A stretch of 64,000 bases of DNA from Phenylobacterium sp. (GCF_013911965.1 NZ_JACESE010000003.1:1-64000); one strand, 5' to 3'. Counted from the stretch's first letter, positions 42,833 through 52,499 are shown. Notes: generated from the sequence alone by a model not told the origin. Made by a program: numbers and translations.

Positions 42833-44283
42833 GCCTTCTCCTGCATGCGGGCGATGGCGGCCGTGGTGGAGAAGCCCTGCACGATCTCGGCAAGCCGCAC
42901 CTCTCCGCCCCAGCCCTTGACCAGATCGGCGCCCACCACCTGGGCTTCGGTATAGTCCGCCCCCTTGATCAGCACGTCGGGGCGCGCAGCCTCGATCAGC
43001 TTCAGGGGCGTGTCCTCCTCGAACGGCACGACCAGATCGACGCAGCCGAGACCGGCGAGGACAATGGCGCGGCTCTCCAGGTCGTTGACCGGACGTCCCT
43101 CGCCTTTCAGCCGCTTGACCGAGGCGTCGGCGTTGACGCCGACGATCAGCCGATCGCACCAGCTCCGCGCCTGGTTGAGGTAGGCCACATGCCCCTTGTG
43201 GAGGATGTCGAAGCACCCGTTGGTGAAACCGACGCGCAGCCCCTGGGCGCGCCAGCGGGCGACCTCGTCGGCCATGCGCTGCGCCGTGGCCACCTTGGCC
43301 TCCGCCGGCGCCAGGTGGGCCGAGAGCGAGGCTTCGACCAGTTCGGCCGGCGTGACGACGGCGGTTCCCGCCTTTCCGACCGCCACGCCGGACGCCAGCA
43401 TGGCGAAGGCGATGGCCTCCTCGACCGGAGCCTTTGCGGCGAGCGCCAGGCCCAGGGCGGCCAGGGTGGTGTCGCCTGCGCCCGAGGCGTCGAAGACCTC
43501 CTTGGGCACGCCTGGGAAATGCCGCACCGGCTCCCCGCGCACGGCCAGCGAGATGCCCTTGGCCGAACGGGTGACCAGAATGGCGCGCGCCTCGCACAGG
43601 GTCAGGGCGTGCTCCAGCGCCGCGGCGACCTCCTCGTTCGTGGAGGTCGGCATGTCGGTGGCGTGGGCCAGTTCCGCGGCGTTCGGCTTGACGATGTCCA
43701 CCTCGCCGTAGCGGGCGAAGCTCCGGGCCTTGGAGTCGACGATGATCTGCGCGCCCGTCTCACGGCAGGCGGCGATGACGGCCGGGGTCACCACGCCCTT
43801 GCCGTAGTCCGACAGCAGGATCAGCCCCACGTCGCTGGCCACGTCGCGGATCGTGCGCACCAGCCGCTCCTCGGCCTCGCCCGACGCCGGCGCGCTGATC
43901 TCATTGTCGACGCGCAGGAGCTGCTGACCGCCCGAGACGAAGCGGGTCTTCAGGGTGGTCGGCCGGCTGGCGTCGGTGACGATGAAGCCTTCCACCCCGG
44001 GCTCGGCCGAGACCAGCCGCAGGGCCTCGTGCCCCTCGGCGTCGCCGCCCAGGATTCCGACCAGGCAGACATGTCCGCCGAGCGCCGCCACGTTGCGGGC
44101 GACGTTTCCGGCCGCCCCCAGCATGACCAGCTCCCTCTGCCGCGCCAGCACCGGGATGGGCGCCTCGGGCGACACCCGGCTCACCTCGCCATAGACGAAG
44201 CGGTCGAGCATCAGGTCGCCGACACAGGCCACGCGGATGCCCGGGACGGTGGAGAGCAGGCCTTGCAGGGCGGAGAGGTCCAT
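42829..44283 (-). CDS. hldE: Bifunctional heptose-7-phosphate kinase/heptose-1-phosphate adenylyltransferase
   Basis: A 484-aa two-domain enzyme. The N-terminal ribokinase-type kinase (about 1-320) shows GAAGNVARNVAALGG and the catalytic DASGAGDTTLAALGLA; the C-terminal adenylyltransferase (about 345-484) has FTNGCFDILHKGHVAYL. It makes ADP-heptose together with HldD. Both domains look intact. It starts three bases after the kdsA stop, so Kdo and heptose supply are co-expressed. Confidence 0.96.
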   Translation of the reverse strand: MDLSALQGLLSTVPGIRVACVGDLMLDRFVYGEVSRVSPEAPIPVLARQRELVMLGAAGNVARNVAALGGHVCLVGILGGDAEGHEALRLVSAEPGVEGFIVTDASRPTTLKTRFVSGGQQLLRVDNEISAPASGEAEERLVRTIRDVASDVGLILLSDYGKGVVTPAVIAACRETGAQIIVDSKARSFARYGEVDIVKPNAAELAHATDMPTSTNEEVAAALEHALTLCEARAILVTRSAKGISLAVRGEPVRHFPGVPKEVFDASGAGDTTLAALGLALAAKAPVEEAIAFAMLASGVAVGKAGTAVVTPAELVEASLSAHLAPAEAKVATAQRMADEVARWRAQGLRVGFTNGCFDILHKGHVAYLNQARSWCDRLIVGVNADASVKRLKGEGRPVNDLESRAIVLAGLGCVDLVVPFEEDTPLKLIEAARPDVLIKGADYTEAQVVGADLVKGWGGEVRLAEIVQGFSTTAAIARMQEKA

Positions 44284-44286
44284 GGC

Positions 44287-45138
44287 TCAGGCCCGGACGG
44301 CTTCGTGAACCGCCTTGAGCGTCCGCAGGAGGCCCTCGGCCGAAGTCAGCGGCAGGCAGCTCGGCCCGTCGCACAGCGCGCGGTCCGGATCGTGATGGAA
44401 CTCCAGAAAGACGCCGTCAGCGCCGGCGGCCACCGCCGCCTTGGCGATGACCGGCACGCCCTCGCGGCGGCCTCCGGTGGAGGCGCCGTTCGACCTCGGA
44501 TTGGCCCCCGGAAGCTGCACGGCATGGGTGGCGTCGATCGTCACCGGGACGCCGAGGTTCTGCATCTCGCCGATGCCCAGCATGTCGACCACGAGGTTGT
44601 TGTAGCCGAAGCTGACGCCGCGCTCGCACATGATGGTCATGTCGACGCCGACGACCTCCTTGATCTTGTCGAGGATGTTGCGGCTGTCCCAGGGGGCCAG
44701 GAACTGGCCCTTCTTGACGTGCAGCAGGCCGCCGGCGGCCTTGGTGGCCTCGGCCGTGGCGACGACGAGATCGGTCTGCCGGCACAGGAAGGCGGGGATC
44801 TGCACGAGGTCGGCCACGGCGGCCACGGGCTCGGCCTGGGCGATCTCATGCAGGTCCGTGCAGATCGGAACGTCGAACTCGTCCTTGATCTGGCGGAGGA
44901 TCTTCAGCCCCTCCTCCAGGCCCGGGCCGCGATAGCTGCGGATCGAGGAGCGGTTGGCCTTGTCGAAGCTCGCCTTGAAGACATAGGGCAGCCCAAGATC
45001 GGCGGTCACGGCCTTCAGGTGGCGCGCGGCGTCGCGGGCCAGCTCCAGGTCCTCCAGCACGTTCAGCCCGGCGATGACCACGAGCGGCGCGTCGCCGCCG
45101 AACGTGATGTTCCACTTCTGAAGTGTGAGCCCGGCCAT
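44287..45138 (-). CDS. kdsA: 3-deoxy-D-manno-octulosonate 8-phosphate synthase
   Basis: A 283-aa aldolase-type enzyme that condenses PEP with arabinose 5-phosphate for Kdo synthesis. Conserved stretches are VIAGLNVLEDLELA, FKASFDKANRSSIRSYRGPG, DLHEIAQAEP, FLCRQTDLV, CERGVSFGYNNLVVDM and DATHAVQLPG. The CERG cysteine marks a metal-binding variant candidate. First gene of the LPS inner-core operon. The 184-base gap to the divergent cfa gene (45139-45322) holds both promoters. Confidence 0.96.
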   Translation of the reverse strand: MAGLTLQKWNITFGGDAPLVVIAGLNVLEDLELARDAARHLKAVTADLGLPYVFKASFDKANRSSIRSYRGPGLEEGLKILRQIKDEFDVPICTDLHEIAQAEPVAAVADLVQIPAFLCRQTDLVVATAEATKAAGGLLHVKKGQFLAPWDSRNILDKIKEVVGVDMTIMCERGVSFGYNNLVVDMLGIGEMQNLGVPVTIDATHAVQLPGANPRSNGASTGGRREGVPVIAKAAVAAGADGVFLEFHHDPDRALCDGPSCLPLTSAEGLLRTLKAVHEAVRA

Positions 45139-45322
45139 GAAACGATCCCTCGGAGTCGCGGATCGGGCCTAAGTGGCGCCCGCCTGACCGCGAAACAAGC
45201 CTGAATTCCCCCGCCCGGGGATGCGTCCGCTTGGGGTCCCGAGCCGTACCCCTGGCCTGGGTCGCGGGTCACCTCCTCGCCGATCCGTGCTAGTGTCCTT
45301 ACCAAACGAGGGGGAAGCGACC

Positions 45323-46582
45323 ATGACCATCGCCCACGACTCGTCTTCGCTGGCGGAACTGGCGGCTTCGCGGCGGGCCTTCCACCAGGCCCCGGAACTG
45401 CTCGGCGCCCCGGCCGCCTTCCGCAGCGCCCTGCGCATCCTGGCCCGCAACTGGGGCGTCGGAACCCTCACCTTCGTCCTGCCCTCCGGGCGCGAACTCC
45501 GGCTCGAGGGCGCCGAGAGGGGGCCGGAAGCCCGCCTGATGGTCCGCGACTTCCGGTTCATGAACCGGGTGCTGGCCGCCGGCGATATTGGATTCGCCGA
45601 GGGCTATATGGCCGGCGAATGGGAGACGCCCGATCTCGCCGCCCTGCTCTGCGTCTTCAGCCTGAACTTCGACCGGCTGGCGCGGATCGTCCTGGGCAAT
45701 CGGGTCATGGGGGCGTTCAACCGGCTCGTCCATCTGTTCCGGCCCAACACGCGGGCCGGCGCCCGGCGCAACATCCATGCCCACTACGACCTGGGCAACG
45801 CCTTCTATTCGCGCTGGCTCGACCCGACCATGACCTACTCCGCCGCCCTGTACGAGGCGCCGGGGCAGCCGCTGGCCGAGGCCCAGCGGAACAAGTACCG
45901 GTCGCTGGCCTGCCAGATGGAGCTGGATCGCGACCACAGCGTGCTTGAGATCGGCTGCGGCTGGGGCGGCTTTGCCGAGTTCGCCGCCCGCGAAGTGGGC
46001 GCCAAGGTGACGGCCATCACCATCTCCCAGGAGCAGTACGACTTCGCCGCCAGGCGCATTTTCGACCAGGGACTGGCCGACCGGGCGCAGATCCGCATGG
46101 TGGACTACCGCGACGTCGAGGGACGCTTCGACCGCGTGGCCTCCATCGAGATGTTCGAGGCCGTCGGCGAGAAGTACTGGCCCGCCTATTTCGGCAAGAT
46201 CGCCGAGGTCCTCAATCCCGGCGGCCGCGCCAGCCTGCAGATCATCACGATCCAGGACGAGCTGTTCGACGACTATCGCCGCCGGGCCGACTTCATCCAG
46301 CGCTACATCTTTCCCGGCGGCATGCTGATCAGCGAAGCGCGGCTGAAGGCCGAGACCGGCGCCGCGGGTCTCGCCTGGAGCGGAATCAAGCGGTTCGGCC
46401 AACACTATGCCGATACGCTCGCCGAGTGGACGCGGCGGTTCGAAGCCGCCTGGGACGACATACGGTCGCTCGGCTTCGACGAGCGTTTCCGCCGCCTGTG
46501 GAGCTTCTATCTCGCCTATTGCGAGGCGGGTTTCCGGACGGAGCGGACCAATGTCGTTCAGCTCGGCTTGACCCGGCCTTGA
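45323..46582 (+). CDS. cfa: Cyclopropane-fatty-acyl-phospholipid synthase family methyltransferase
   Basis: A 419-aa SAM-dependent enzyme that adds methylene bridges to unsaturated acyl chains of membrane lipids. The N-terminal lipid-binding region includes GFAEGYMAGEWETPD, the SAM site is VLEIGCGWGGFAEFA, and the family motifs MTYSAALYEAP and YIFPGGMLIS are present. The start at 45323 is supported by GAGGGGGAA just upstream; an earlier ATG adds unconserved residues. A close relative could modify other lipids, so the exact product is inferred. Confidence 0.9.
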   Translation: MTIAHDSSSLAELAASRRAFHQAPELLGAPAAFRSALRILARNWGVGTLTFVLPSGRELRLEGAERGPEARLMVRDFRFMNRVLAAGDIGFAEGYMAGEWETPDLAALLCVFSLNFDRLARIVLGNRVMGAFNRLVHLFRPNTRAGARRNIHAHYDLGNAFYSRWLDPTMTYSAALYEAPGQPLAEAQRNKYRSLACQMELDRDHSVLEIGCGWGGFAEFAAREVGAKVTAITISQEQYDFAARRIFDQGLADRAQIRMVDYRDVEGRFDRVASIEMFEAVGEKYWPAYFGKIAEVLNPGGRASLQIITIQDELFDDYRRRADFIQRYIFPGGMLISEARLKAETGAAGLAWSGIKRFGQHYADTLAEWTRRFEAAWDDIRSLGFDERFRRLWSFYLAYCEAGFRTERTNVVQLGLTRP

Positions 46583-46640
46583 GGTTTCCTGCACGCGCGC
46601 CCTCTGTTCGCGGGGCGAGCCTGCGCTTAAGTAGCGCCCC

Positions 46641-47639
46641 ATGACGATCGCACGCAGCGTCCTCGACGCCATCGGCAACACGCCGCTCATCCGCCTCAAC
46701 CGCGCCAGCGAACTCACCGGCTGTGAAATCCTGGGCAAGGCGGAGTTCATGAACCCGGGCCAGTCGGTCAAGGACCGCGCCGCCCTCTTCATCGTCCGCG
46801 ACGCCGAGCGGCGGGGCCTGCTGAAGCCGGGCGGCCGCATCGTGGAGGGCACGGCGGGAAACACCGGCATCGGTCTGGCCATGGTGGGCAAGGCGCTGGG
46901 CTATCGCTCGACCATCGTCATCCCGCGCACCCAGAGCCAGGAGAAGAAGGACGCCATCCGGCTCTATGGCGCTGAACTGGTCGAGGTGGACGCCGTCCCC
47001 TATTCGAACCCCGACAACTACGTCCGCTACTCCGGGCGTCTGGCCGAGGAACTGGCGCAGAGCGACCCGAACGGCGCCATCTGGGCCAATCAGTTCGACA
47101 ATGTCGCCAACAGGCAGGCGCACGTGGAGACGACGGGACCTGAGATCTGGCGTCAGACGCAGGGCGGAATCGACGGCTTCATCTGCGCCGTGGGGTCCGG
47201 CGGGACGCTGGCCGGCGTCGCCGAGGCGCTGCGGGCGCACAGGCCCGACGTCACGATCGGCCTGGCCGATCCCTACGGCGCGGCCCTCTACAGCTACTAC
47301 ACCGAGGGCGAGCTGAAGTCCGAGGGTGGCTCGATCAGCGAGGGCATCGGCCAGGGGCGGATCACCGCCAACCTGGAGGGCCTGAAGGTCGACAGGGCCT
47401 ATCGCATTTCCGACGAGGAGATGCTGCAGGCCATCTACGACATGGTCGAGCACGAGGGCTTGGTCATGGGCGGCTCCACCGGGGTCAACGTCGCCGGGGC
47501 GATCCGCCTGGCCCGCGATCTCGGACCCGGCCACACCATCGTGACGATCCTCTGCGACCAGGGCGCGCGCTACCAGAGCAAGATCTTCAATCCGACCTTT
47601 CTCGCAGAGAAGGGTCTGCCGGCCCCGCCCTGGCTCTGA
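46641..47639 (+). CDS. cysK: Cysteine synthase (O-acetylserine sulfhydrylase family)
   Basis: A 332-aa PLP enzyme. The PLP lysine is in NPGQSVKDRAAL, the phosphate-binding loop is GTAGNTGIGLAM, and the substrate/PLP region is VGSGGTLAGVAEAL. Length and motifs fit cysteine synthase A; the sequence has more inserts than E. coli CysK (for example around 230-260), so a specialised paralogue is possible. It lies two bases before the sulfurtransferase gene, a two-gene sulfur-assimilation unit. Confidence 0.9.
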   Translation: MTIARSVLDAIGNTPLIRLNRASELTGCEILGKAEFMNPGQSVKDRAALFIVRDAERRGLLKPGGRIVEGTAGNTGIGLAMVGKALGYRSTIVIPRTQSQEKKDAIRLYGAELVEVDAVPYSNPDNYVRYSGRLAEELAQSDPNGAIWANQFDNVANRQAHVETTGPEIWRQTQGGIDGFICAVGSGGTLAGVAEALRAHRPDVTIGLADPYGAALYSYYTEGELKSEGGSISEGIGQGRITANLEGLKVDRAYRISDEEMLQAIYDMVEHEGLVMGGSTGVNVAGAIRLARDLGPGHTIVTILCDQGARYQSKIFNPTFLAEKGLPAPPWL

Positions 47640-47641
47640 CC

Positions 47642-48490
47642 ATGCTTCCGGGCCCTCTCGTCGACGTCGACTGGCTCGCCGCCCGCCTGGACGATCCGGA
47701 CGTGCGCGTGGTCGACGCCACCTGGCACATGCCCGCGGAGAATCGGCCCGGCCTCAAGGAGTTCCGGAAGGGGCATATCCCCGGAGCGGTCTTCTTCGAC
47801 ATCGACGAGATCGCCGATCGCACGAGCGACCTGCCCCACATGCTGCCCCGGCCGGACGCCTTCGCAGAGGCCGCGGCGGGGCTGGGGCTTTCCCCGGCCA
47901 GCGTCATCGTCGTCTATGACGGACAGGGCGTCTTCTCCGCGCCCCGCGTGTGGTGGACGCTGCGGGTGATGGGTTATCCGAACGTGGCCGTCCTTGACGG
48001 GGGCCTGCCGGCCTGGCGCGCCGCCGGGCGTCCGCTGGAGACCGGCGATCCCGCGCCGCGTCCTGCCGCGGCCGACGCCGCCGGGGTCTTCCACGCCCAT
48101 CTGGTGCGCGATCTCGAACAGGTCCGCGGCAGCCTGCAGGGGCGGACGGCCCAGGTGCTCGACGCCCGGCCCGGGCCGCGGTTCCGGGGCGAGGCGGCCG
48201 AGCCGCGCGAAGGCCTTCGCCGCGGCCACATGCCCGGAGCTCTGAACCTGGCCTGGAGCGAGGTGGTCAGCGACGGCAGGATGCGTCCGCCGGACGAGCT
48301 TCGGGCCGCCTTCGAACGCGCCGGCGTCTCGCTTGAGGCGCCGATCGTCGCCACCTGCGGCTCGGGCGTGACGGCCGCGGTCTTGACCCTCGGCTTGGCC
48401 GTGCTCGGCCGCCACGACGTGGCGATCTACGACGGTTCCTGGAGCGAGTGGGGCGGACGGACCGACACGCCCGTCGTGCAAGGCCCGTGA
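47642..48490 (+). CDS. sseA: 3-mercaptopyruvate sulfurtransferase (rhodanese family)
   Basis: A 282-aa protein of two rhodanese domains. The catalytic Cys is in the second domain loop TCGSGVTA (C-G-[ST]-G-V-T, the mercaptopyruvate type rather than the CRKGVT rhodanese loop). VDATWHMP, GHIPGAVFFDID and GHMPGALNLAW are the paired domain landmarks. It follows cysK by two bases and overlaps the GNAT start (GTGA). Confidence 0.93.
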   Translation: MLPGPLVDVDWLAARLDDPDVRVVDATWHMPAENRPGLKEFRKGHIPGAVFFDIDEIADRTSDLPHMLPRPDAFAEAAAGLGLSPASVIVVYDGQGVFSAPRVWWTLRVMGYPNVAVLDGGLPAWRAAGRPLETGDPAPRPAAADAAGVFHAHLVRDLEQVRGSLQGRTAQVLDARPGPRFRGEAAEPREGLRRGHMPGALNLAWSEVVSDGRMRPPDELRAAFERAGVSLEAPIVATCGSGVTAAVLTLGLAVLGRHDVAIYDGSWSEWGGRTDTPVVQGP

Positions 48491-49017
48491 GTCCGCCGCT
48501 CATCCGGCTGGCCGGCCCCCAGGACGTGGCCCATCTCTCCGAGATCGAGATATCGGCCGCCTCGCTCTTCCGCGACGCGGGGATCGAGATCTTCCCCGGC
48601 GAGGCGGCCGACGACCCCATCGAGTTCACCCCGCCCGACATCTGGCGGCCCATCGTCGCCGATGGCCTGGTCTGGGTGGCGGAGACCGGCGGCCGGCCCG
48701 CAGCGTTCCTCGCCGCGCGCCAGGAGCCCGACAGTCTGCACATCCTGGAATTCGACGTGCGGCGCGAAGAGCAAGGCCGCGGCGTCGGACGGGCGCTTCT
48801 CAGCTTCGCGATCGCCGAAGCCCGGCGGCGCGGGTTCGGCGGGCTGAGCCTGACCACATTCCGCGACGTCCCGTGGAACGCGCCCTTCTACGCTTCGGCC
48901 GGCTTCGCGATCGTCGAGCGCCCGGACGCTCCTGAGTGGCTGATCGCCTATCTGGACCGTGAGACCGGACGCGGGCTCGATCCGGCGCGCCGCTGCGCCA
49001 TGATGCTGCGCCTCTAG
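48487..49017 (+). CDS. GNAT-family N-acetyltransferase
   Basis: A 176-aa acetyltransferase with the acetyl-CoA loop EEQGRGVGRALLSFA (R/Q-x-x-G-x-G/A) and a C-terminal YASAGFAIV. The substrate is not evident. The GTG start at 48487 overlaps the sseA stop (GTGA), so it is translationally coupled to the sulfur genes. Its TAG shares CTAG with the convergent binding-protein gene. Confidence 0.85.
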   Translation: MSPPLIRLAGPQDVAHLSEIEISAASLFRDAGIEIFPGEAADDPIEFTPPDIWRPIVADGLVWVAETGGRPAAFLAARQEPDSLHILEFDVRREEQGRGVGRALLSFAIAEARRRGFGGLSLTTFRDVPWNAPFYASAGFAIVERPDAPEWLIAYLDRETGRGLDPARRCAMMLRL

Positions 49018-50114
49018 CGCGCGGGCGGCGCGTAGAGCAGGCCGGGATCAGGCGCGTTCCAGAGCGCATTGAGACCCCGCTCCAGCTTCAGTCCTGAGTC
49101 CGCGCCGAGGTTGCGGCGGAAGACCTCGTTGTAGGCGCCCACCTGGGAGATCGCCTGAAACGCCCAGTCCGGCTCGAGCCCGAGCAAGGCCCCCAGTTCG
49201 CCGTCCACGCCCAGCAGTCGTCGAGTCTCCGGATCGGAGGCCGTCTCGCGAGAGCTTTCCACGGTCGTTGAATTCACGCCCAGTTCCTCGGCCAAAATCA
49301 AGGCGTTGATGGTCCATCTGACGATGTCGGTCCAGGCCGGGTCGTCCTGCCGGACGGCCGGGCCGAGGGGCTCCTTGGAGATCACCGTCGGCAGGATGAC
49401 GTGGGCGTTGGGATTGTTGGTGATCGAACGCGCCGAGGCCAGGGCGGAGACGTCGGCGGAGAAGACGTCGCACGCCTCCGCCTCGTAGGCCGAGCGGGCC
49501 TCGGCTTCGCTGTCCACCACGACGGGCGTGTATTCCAGCCCGCGCGCACGGAAGTAGTCGGCGAGGTTGACCTCGGCCACCGTCCCGGCCTGGACGCAGA
49601 TGCGCGCGCCGTTGAGCTCGTCGGCGCTGGTCAGGTTCAGCGAGCGTGGGGCGAGGAAGCCCTGGCCGTCATAATAGGTGACGCCGGCGAAATCGATGCC
49701 CAGCCCTGCGTCCCGCGAGAGCGTCCAGGAGGTGTTTCGCGACAGGAGGTCGATGCGGCCTTCCTGAAGTTCGGCGAAACGATTCTGCGCCGACACCGGG
49801 CGGAACCGGACGGCGTCGGCGTCCCCCAGCACGGCCGCAGCCACAGCCCGGCAGATATCCACGTCGAAGCCACGCCAGGCGCCGCGCACGTCCTGAACCG
49901 CAAAGCCCGCCAGCCCCGAATGCACGCCGCAGCGCACATGGCCACGCCGCCGCACGGCCTCGAGCGTCGGGCTCTCGGTCGGCGCGAAGTCGCGCGCCAC
50001 GGCCACCTGCTCGACCGGCTCCGCCGGTTCGGGCTCCGGCGCCTCGGCCGCCTCCCGGCCGCAGGCGGCCAGCGCCAGGGACAGAACGGCGGACGCCGCG
50101 AGGCGTCGGATCAT
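49014..50114 (-). CDS. Amino-acid ABC transporter substrate-binding lipoprotein (orphan)
   Basis: A 366-aa solute-binding protein of the general L-amino-acid (AapJ/BztA-like) type. It has a lipobox (LSLALAAC), then RRRGHVRCGVHSGLAGFAV and GFDVDICRAVAAAVLGD, RFAELQEGRIDLLSRNTSWT and ARICVQAGTVAEVNLADYF in that family's order. No permease or ATPase genes are adjacent, so it must work with components elsewhere or as a sensor. It is lipid-anchored, whereas AapJ in most Gram-negatives is periplasmic. Confidence 0.87.
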   Translation of the reverse strand: MIRRLAASAVLSLALAACGREAAEAPEPEPAEPVEQVAVARDFAPTESPTLEAVRRRGHVRCGVHSGLAGFAVQDVRGAWRGFDVDICRAVAAAVLGDADAVRFRPVSAQNRFAELQEGRIDLLSRNTSWTLSRDAGLGIDFAGVTYYDGQGFLAPRSLNLTSADELNGARICVQAGTVAEVNLADYFRARGLEYTPVVVDSEAEARSAYEAEACDVFSADVSALASARSITNNPNAHVILPTVISKEPLGPAVRQDDPAWTDIVRWTINALILAEELGVNSTTVESSRETASDPETRRLLGVDGELGALLGLEPDWAFQAISQVGAYNEVFRRNLGADSGLKLERGLNALWNAPDPGLLYAPPAR

Positions 50115-50196
50115 GGGGGACTCCTTGATCGGTTGGGCCTTGGGGGGTCTAGTAGGCCAAAGTTACGCCCCTGATGTTCGCCCCCCGTCAACCCGC

Positions 50197-51348
50197 ATGA
50201 CCGAAGAAACCCGCCTGATCCACATGGGCCAGGCCGCAGAGCCGCTCGCCCGCACCGTGGGCCCGCCCATTCAGCGCGGCTCCACCGTCCTGCTGCCTGA
50301 TGCGGCGGCGCTGTACGACGACGCCCACCACCAGACCTATGGCCGGCAGGGCCTGGCGGCCCAGGCGGCGCTCGCCTCGGCCCTGGCTGAACTGGAGAAT
50401 GCGCGCGAAGTCGCCCTCTACCCCTCCGGACTCGCCGCGCTGACCGGGGCCATGCTCGCGGTGCTGAAGGCCGGCGACGAGGTTCTGGTGGTCGACACCG
50501 TCTACAAGCCGACGCGGCGCTTCTGCGACCGGGTGCTGCGGCGCTTCGGGGTCGCGGTGCGCTACTACGATCCCGGCCTCGACGCCGACGAGGTGGGGAG
50601 ACTTTGCACCCCGGCCACGCGGCTGATCGTCCTCGAATCTCCGGGTTCCCTGAGCTTCGAGATGCAGGATGTCCCCGCCATCGCTCGGATGGCGCGGGCG
50701 CACGGCGCCTTCACCCTCATCGACAACACCTGGGCGGCGGGCCATCTCTTCAAGCCGCTGGACCACGGCGTCGACATCAGCGTCCAGGCGCTCACCAAGT
50801 ATGTGGGCGGCCATTCCGACGTCTTCATGGGGTCGGCCGCGGCCCGCGATCCGCAGGTGGCGCGGGCCCTTTCGGACGGCGTGCTCGATCTCGGCTGGGC
50901 GGTCGCACCCGACGACGCCTATCTGATGCTGCGGGGCCTGCGGACGCTGGCGGTGCGCCTCGCCCGTCACGGCGCCTCGGGCCTGGAGGCGGCGCGCTGG
51001 CTGCAGACCCGGCCGGAGGTTTCGCAGGTGCTCCATCCCGCCCTCCCCGGAGCCCCGGGGCACGACCTCTGGGCGCGGGACTACGCCGGAACCTGCGGGC
51101 TCTTCGCCTTCGTCCTCGCGCCGGAGCTCAGCGCGGCGGCGTTTCTCGATGCGCTTCAAGTCTTCGGCCTCGGCTTCTCGTGGGGCGGCTTCGAAAGCCT
51201 GGCGATCGACTGTGACCCGCAGCTGAAGGTGCGCGCCACGCCGCCCGAATATGGCGGCGCCCTGATCCGACTGCACATCGGGCTGGAGAATGTCGGCGAC
51301 CTCATCGCCGATCTCGAGCGCGGCCTTGCGGCGGCCCGCAGGGGCTGA
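50197..51348 (+). CDS. metC: Cystathionine beta-lyase
   Basis: A 383-aa PLP enzyme of the Cys/Met-metabolism family, cleaving cystathionine to homocysteine. The Schiff-base Lys is in VQALTKYVGGHSDVFMG; LIDNTWAAGHLFKPLDHGVD precedes it, and the C-terminal FGLGFSWGGFESLA is typical of beta-lyases. The start at 50197 (MTEETRLIHMG) is the family start; an in-frame ATG at 50113 overlaps the divergent gene. It is followed after four bases by the glycerate kinase-like gene. Confidence 0.92.
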   Translation: MTEETRLIHMGQAAEPLARTVGPPIQRGSTVLLPDAAALYDDAHHQTYGRQGLAAQAALASALAELENAREVALYPSGLAALTGAMLAVLKAGDEVLVVDTVYKPTRRFCDRVLRRFGVAVRYYDPGLDADEVGRLCTPATRLIVLESPGSLSFEMQDVPAIARMARAHGAFTLIDNTWAAGHLFKPLDHGVDISVQALTKYVGGHSDVFMGSAAARDPQVARALSDGVLDLGWAVAPDDAYLMLRGLRTLAVRLARHGASGLEAARWLQTRPEVSQVLHPALPGAPGHDLWARDYAGTCGLFAFVLAPELSAAAFLDALQVFGLGFSWGGFESLAIDCDPQLKVRATPPEYGGALIRLHIGLENVGDLIADLERGLAAARRG

Positions 51349-51352
51349 AGCC

Positions 51353-52231
51353 GTGGCGCCGGCCTGGATCGACGCCTTCCTGGCCGAGCAGGCGCTTCCG
51401 GGGTCCTATCTGGCGACGGTGGAGGGGGTCGTCCTGCCGCTGGCCGAGCGAGTCGCAGCCGAGGCCCGAGCCAAGCCCTCGTCCTTCGTTCTCGGTCTCT
51501 GCGGCCCGCAGGCCTCGGGTAAGTCGACCATGACCCTCGCCCTGGCCCGGGCGCTGGAATCCCAGGGCCTGAGCTGCGCATGGCTGTCGATCGACGACCT
51601 CTATCTGTCGCGGACGGCGCGTCTCGCCCTGGCCGCGGACGTCCATCCGCTCCTGGCCGTCCGGGGGCCGCCGGGAACGCACGACGTGGCTCTTGGCCTG
51701 CAGGTCCTGGACGGCCTCGCCGGCTCCGGCCCCACCGCCCTTCCCCGTTTCGACAAGGCCGCCGACGATCGGCGGCCGGCCTCGACCTGGCCGATCGTGC
51801 GAGATCCTCCGCAGGTCACCATTTTCGAAGGCTGGTGCGTCGGCGCCCGGCCCCAGGCCGACGCCGAACTGGCGACCCCGATCAACAGGCGGGAGGCGGA
51901 AGAGGATCCGGACGGGGTGTGGCGCAGCTATGTCAACGAGGCCCTCGCCGGCGCCTACCAGAGCCTGTTCGCCCGGATCGACCACCTCGCGCTTCTGGCG
52001 CCGCCGGACTTCGAGGTGGTGGCCGGATGGCGGCAGGAGCAGGAGCGGAAGCTGCGCGCCCGGCGGCAGGCGGCCGGACAGGATCCCGGCCGGACCATGT
52101 CCGACGCCGAGGTGGCGCGGTTCGTACAGCTCTACGAACGCCTCACCCGGCACATCCTGAGGGAGATGCCCGGGCGCGCCGAGACGGTCATTCGGCTGCG
52201 ATCCGATCGGTCGCCGCTCGCGGCGCGGTGA
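51353..52231 (+). CDS. D-glycerate 3-kinase-like P-loop kinase
   Basis: A 292-aa kinase with Walker A GPQASGKST (51-59), IDDLYLSR, GPPGTHDV and IFEGWCVGARP, the pattern of plant-type glycerate 3-kinase and its bacterial relatives. It would phosphorylate glycerate to 3-phosphoglycerate, although related proteins include uridine-kinase-like members. The GTG at 51353 is chosen because it follows the metC stop by four bases. Its 3' end overlaps the convergent small gene by 44 bases. Confidence 0.82.
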   Translation: MAPAWIDAFLAEQALPGSYLATVEGVVLPLAERVAAEARAKPSSFVLGLCGPQASGKSTMTLALARALESQGLSCAWLSIDDLYLSRTARLALAADVHPLLAVRGPPGTHDVALGLQVLDGLAGSGPTALPRFDKAADDRRPASTWPIVRDPPQVTIFEGWCVGARPQADAELATPINRREAEEDPDGVWRSYVNEALAGAYQSLFARIDHLALLAPPDFEVVAGWRQEQERKLRARRQAAGQDPGRTMSDAEVARFVQLYERLTRHILREMPGRAETVIRLRSDRSPLAAR

Positions 52232-52499
52232 CCTCCGCCGCCGGCGAGTCTTCGGCGAAGTACCGGAACGTCCCCACCATCACGTCGCGGCGGTCATGGA
52301 TGACCACCAGGGCGTCCCCGCCCGCGCGGGCGATCACCTGGGCCAGGCTGCGGGCCTTCGCCTCGGCGGCCGCGCCGGACACGAACATCAGGGGTTGGTC
52401 CGAGAGACAGGAGATGACGCTCCACCCGCCGTCCACAGGACGAACCGCCACCACATTGTCGAGGGCCGAATCCGGCCCAGGCGCCACAAACCACGCCAT
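52188..52499 (-). CDS. Small protein of unknown function
   Basis: A 103-aa protein with a pattern recalling DUF2188-type proteins: GGWSVISCLSDQPLMFVSGA followed by AEAKARSLAQVIARAGGDALVVIHD. This reads as a beta-hairpin then a helix rich in Ala. The start at 52499 is set by AGGAG at good spacing; earlier ATGs add non-conserved sequence. Function unknown. The start lies 196 bases before the MpaB-type gene on the other strand. Confidence 0.6.
   Translation of the reverse strand: MAWFVAPGPDSALDNVVAVRPVDGGWSVISCLSDQPLMFVSGAAAEAKARSLAQVIARAGGDALVVIHDRRDVMVGTFRYFAEDSPAAEVTAPRAATDRIAAE

Noticed and set aside
42833-43597. An N-terminal extension of hldD making a 588-aa protein
   Set aside because: It overlaps the intact hldE. 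The ATG at 42832 gives the family length and an ATGA overlap.
50115-50196. A SAM-type riboswitch before metC
   Set aside because: The 82-base gap is short and shared by a divergent gene; no SAM-II-like core was recognised.
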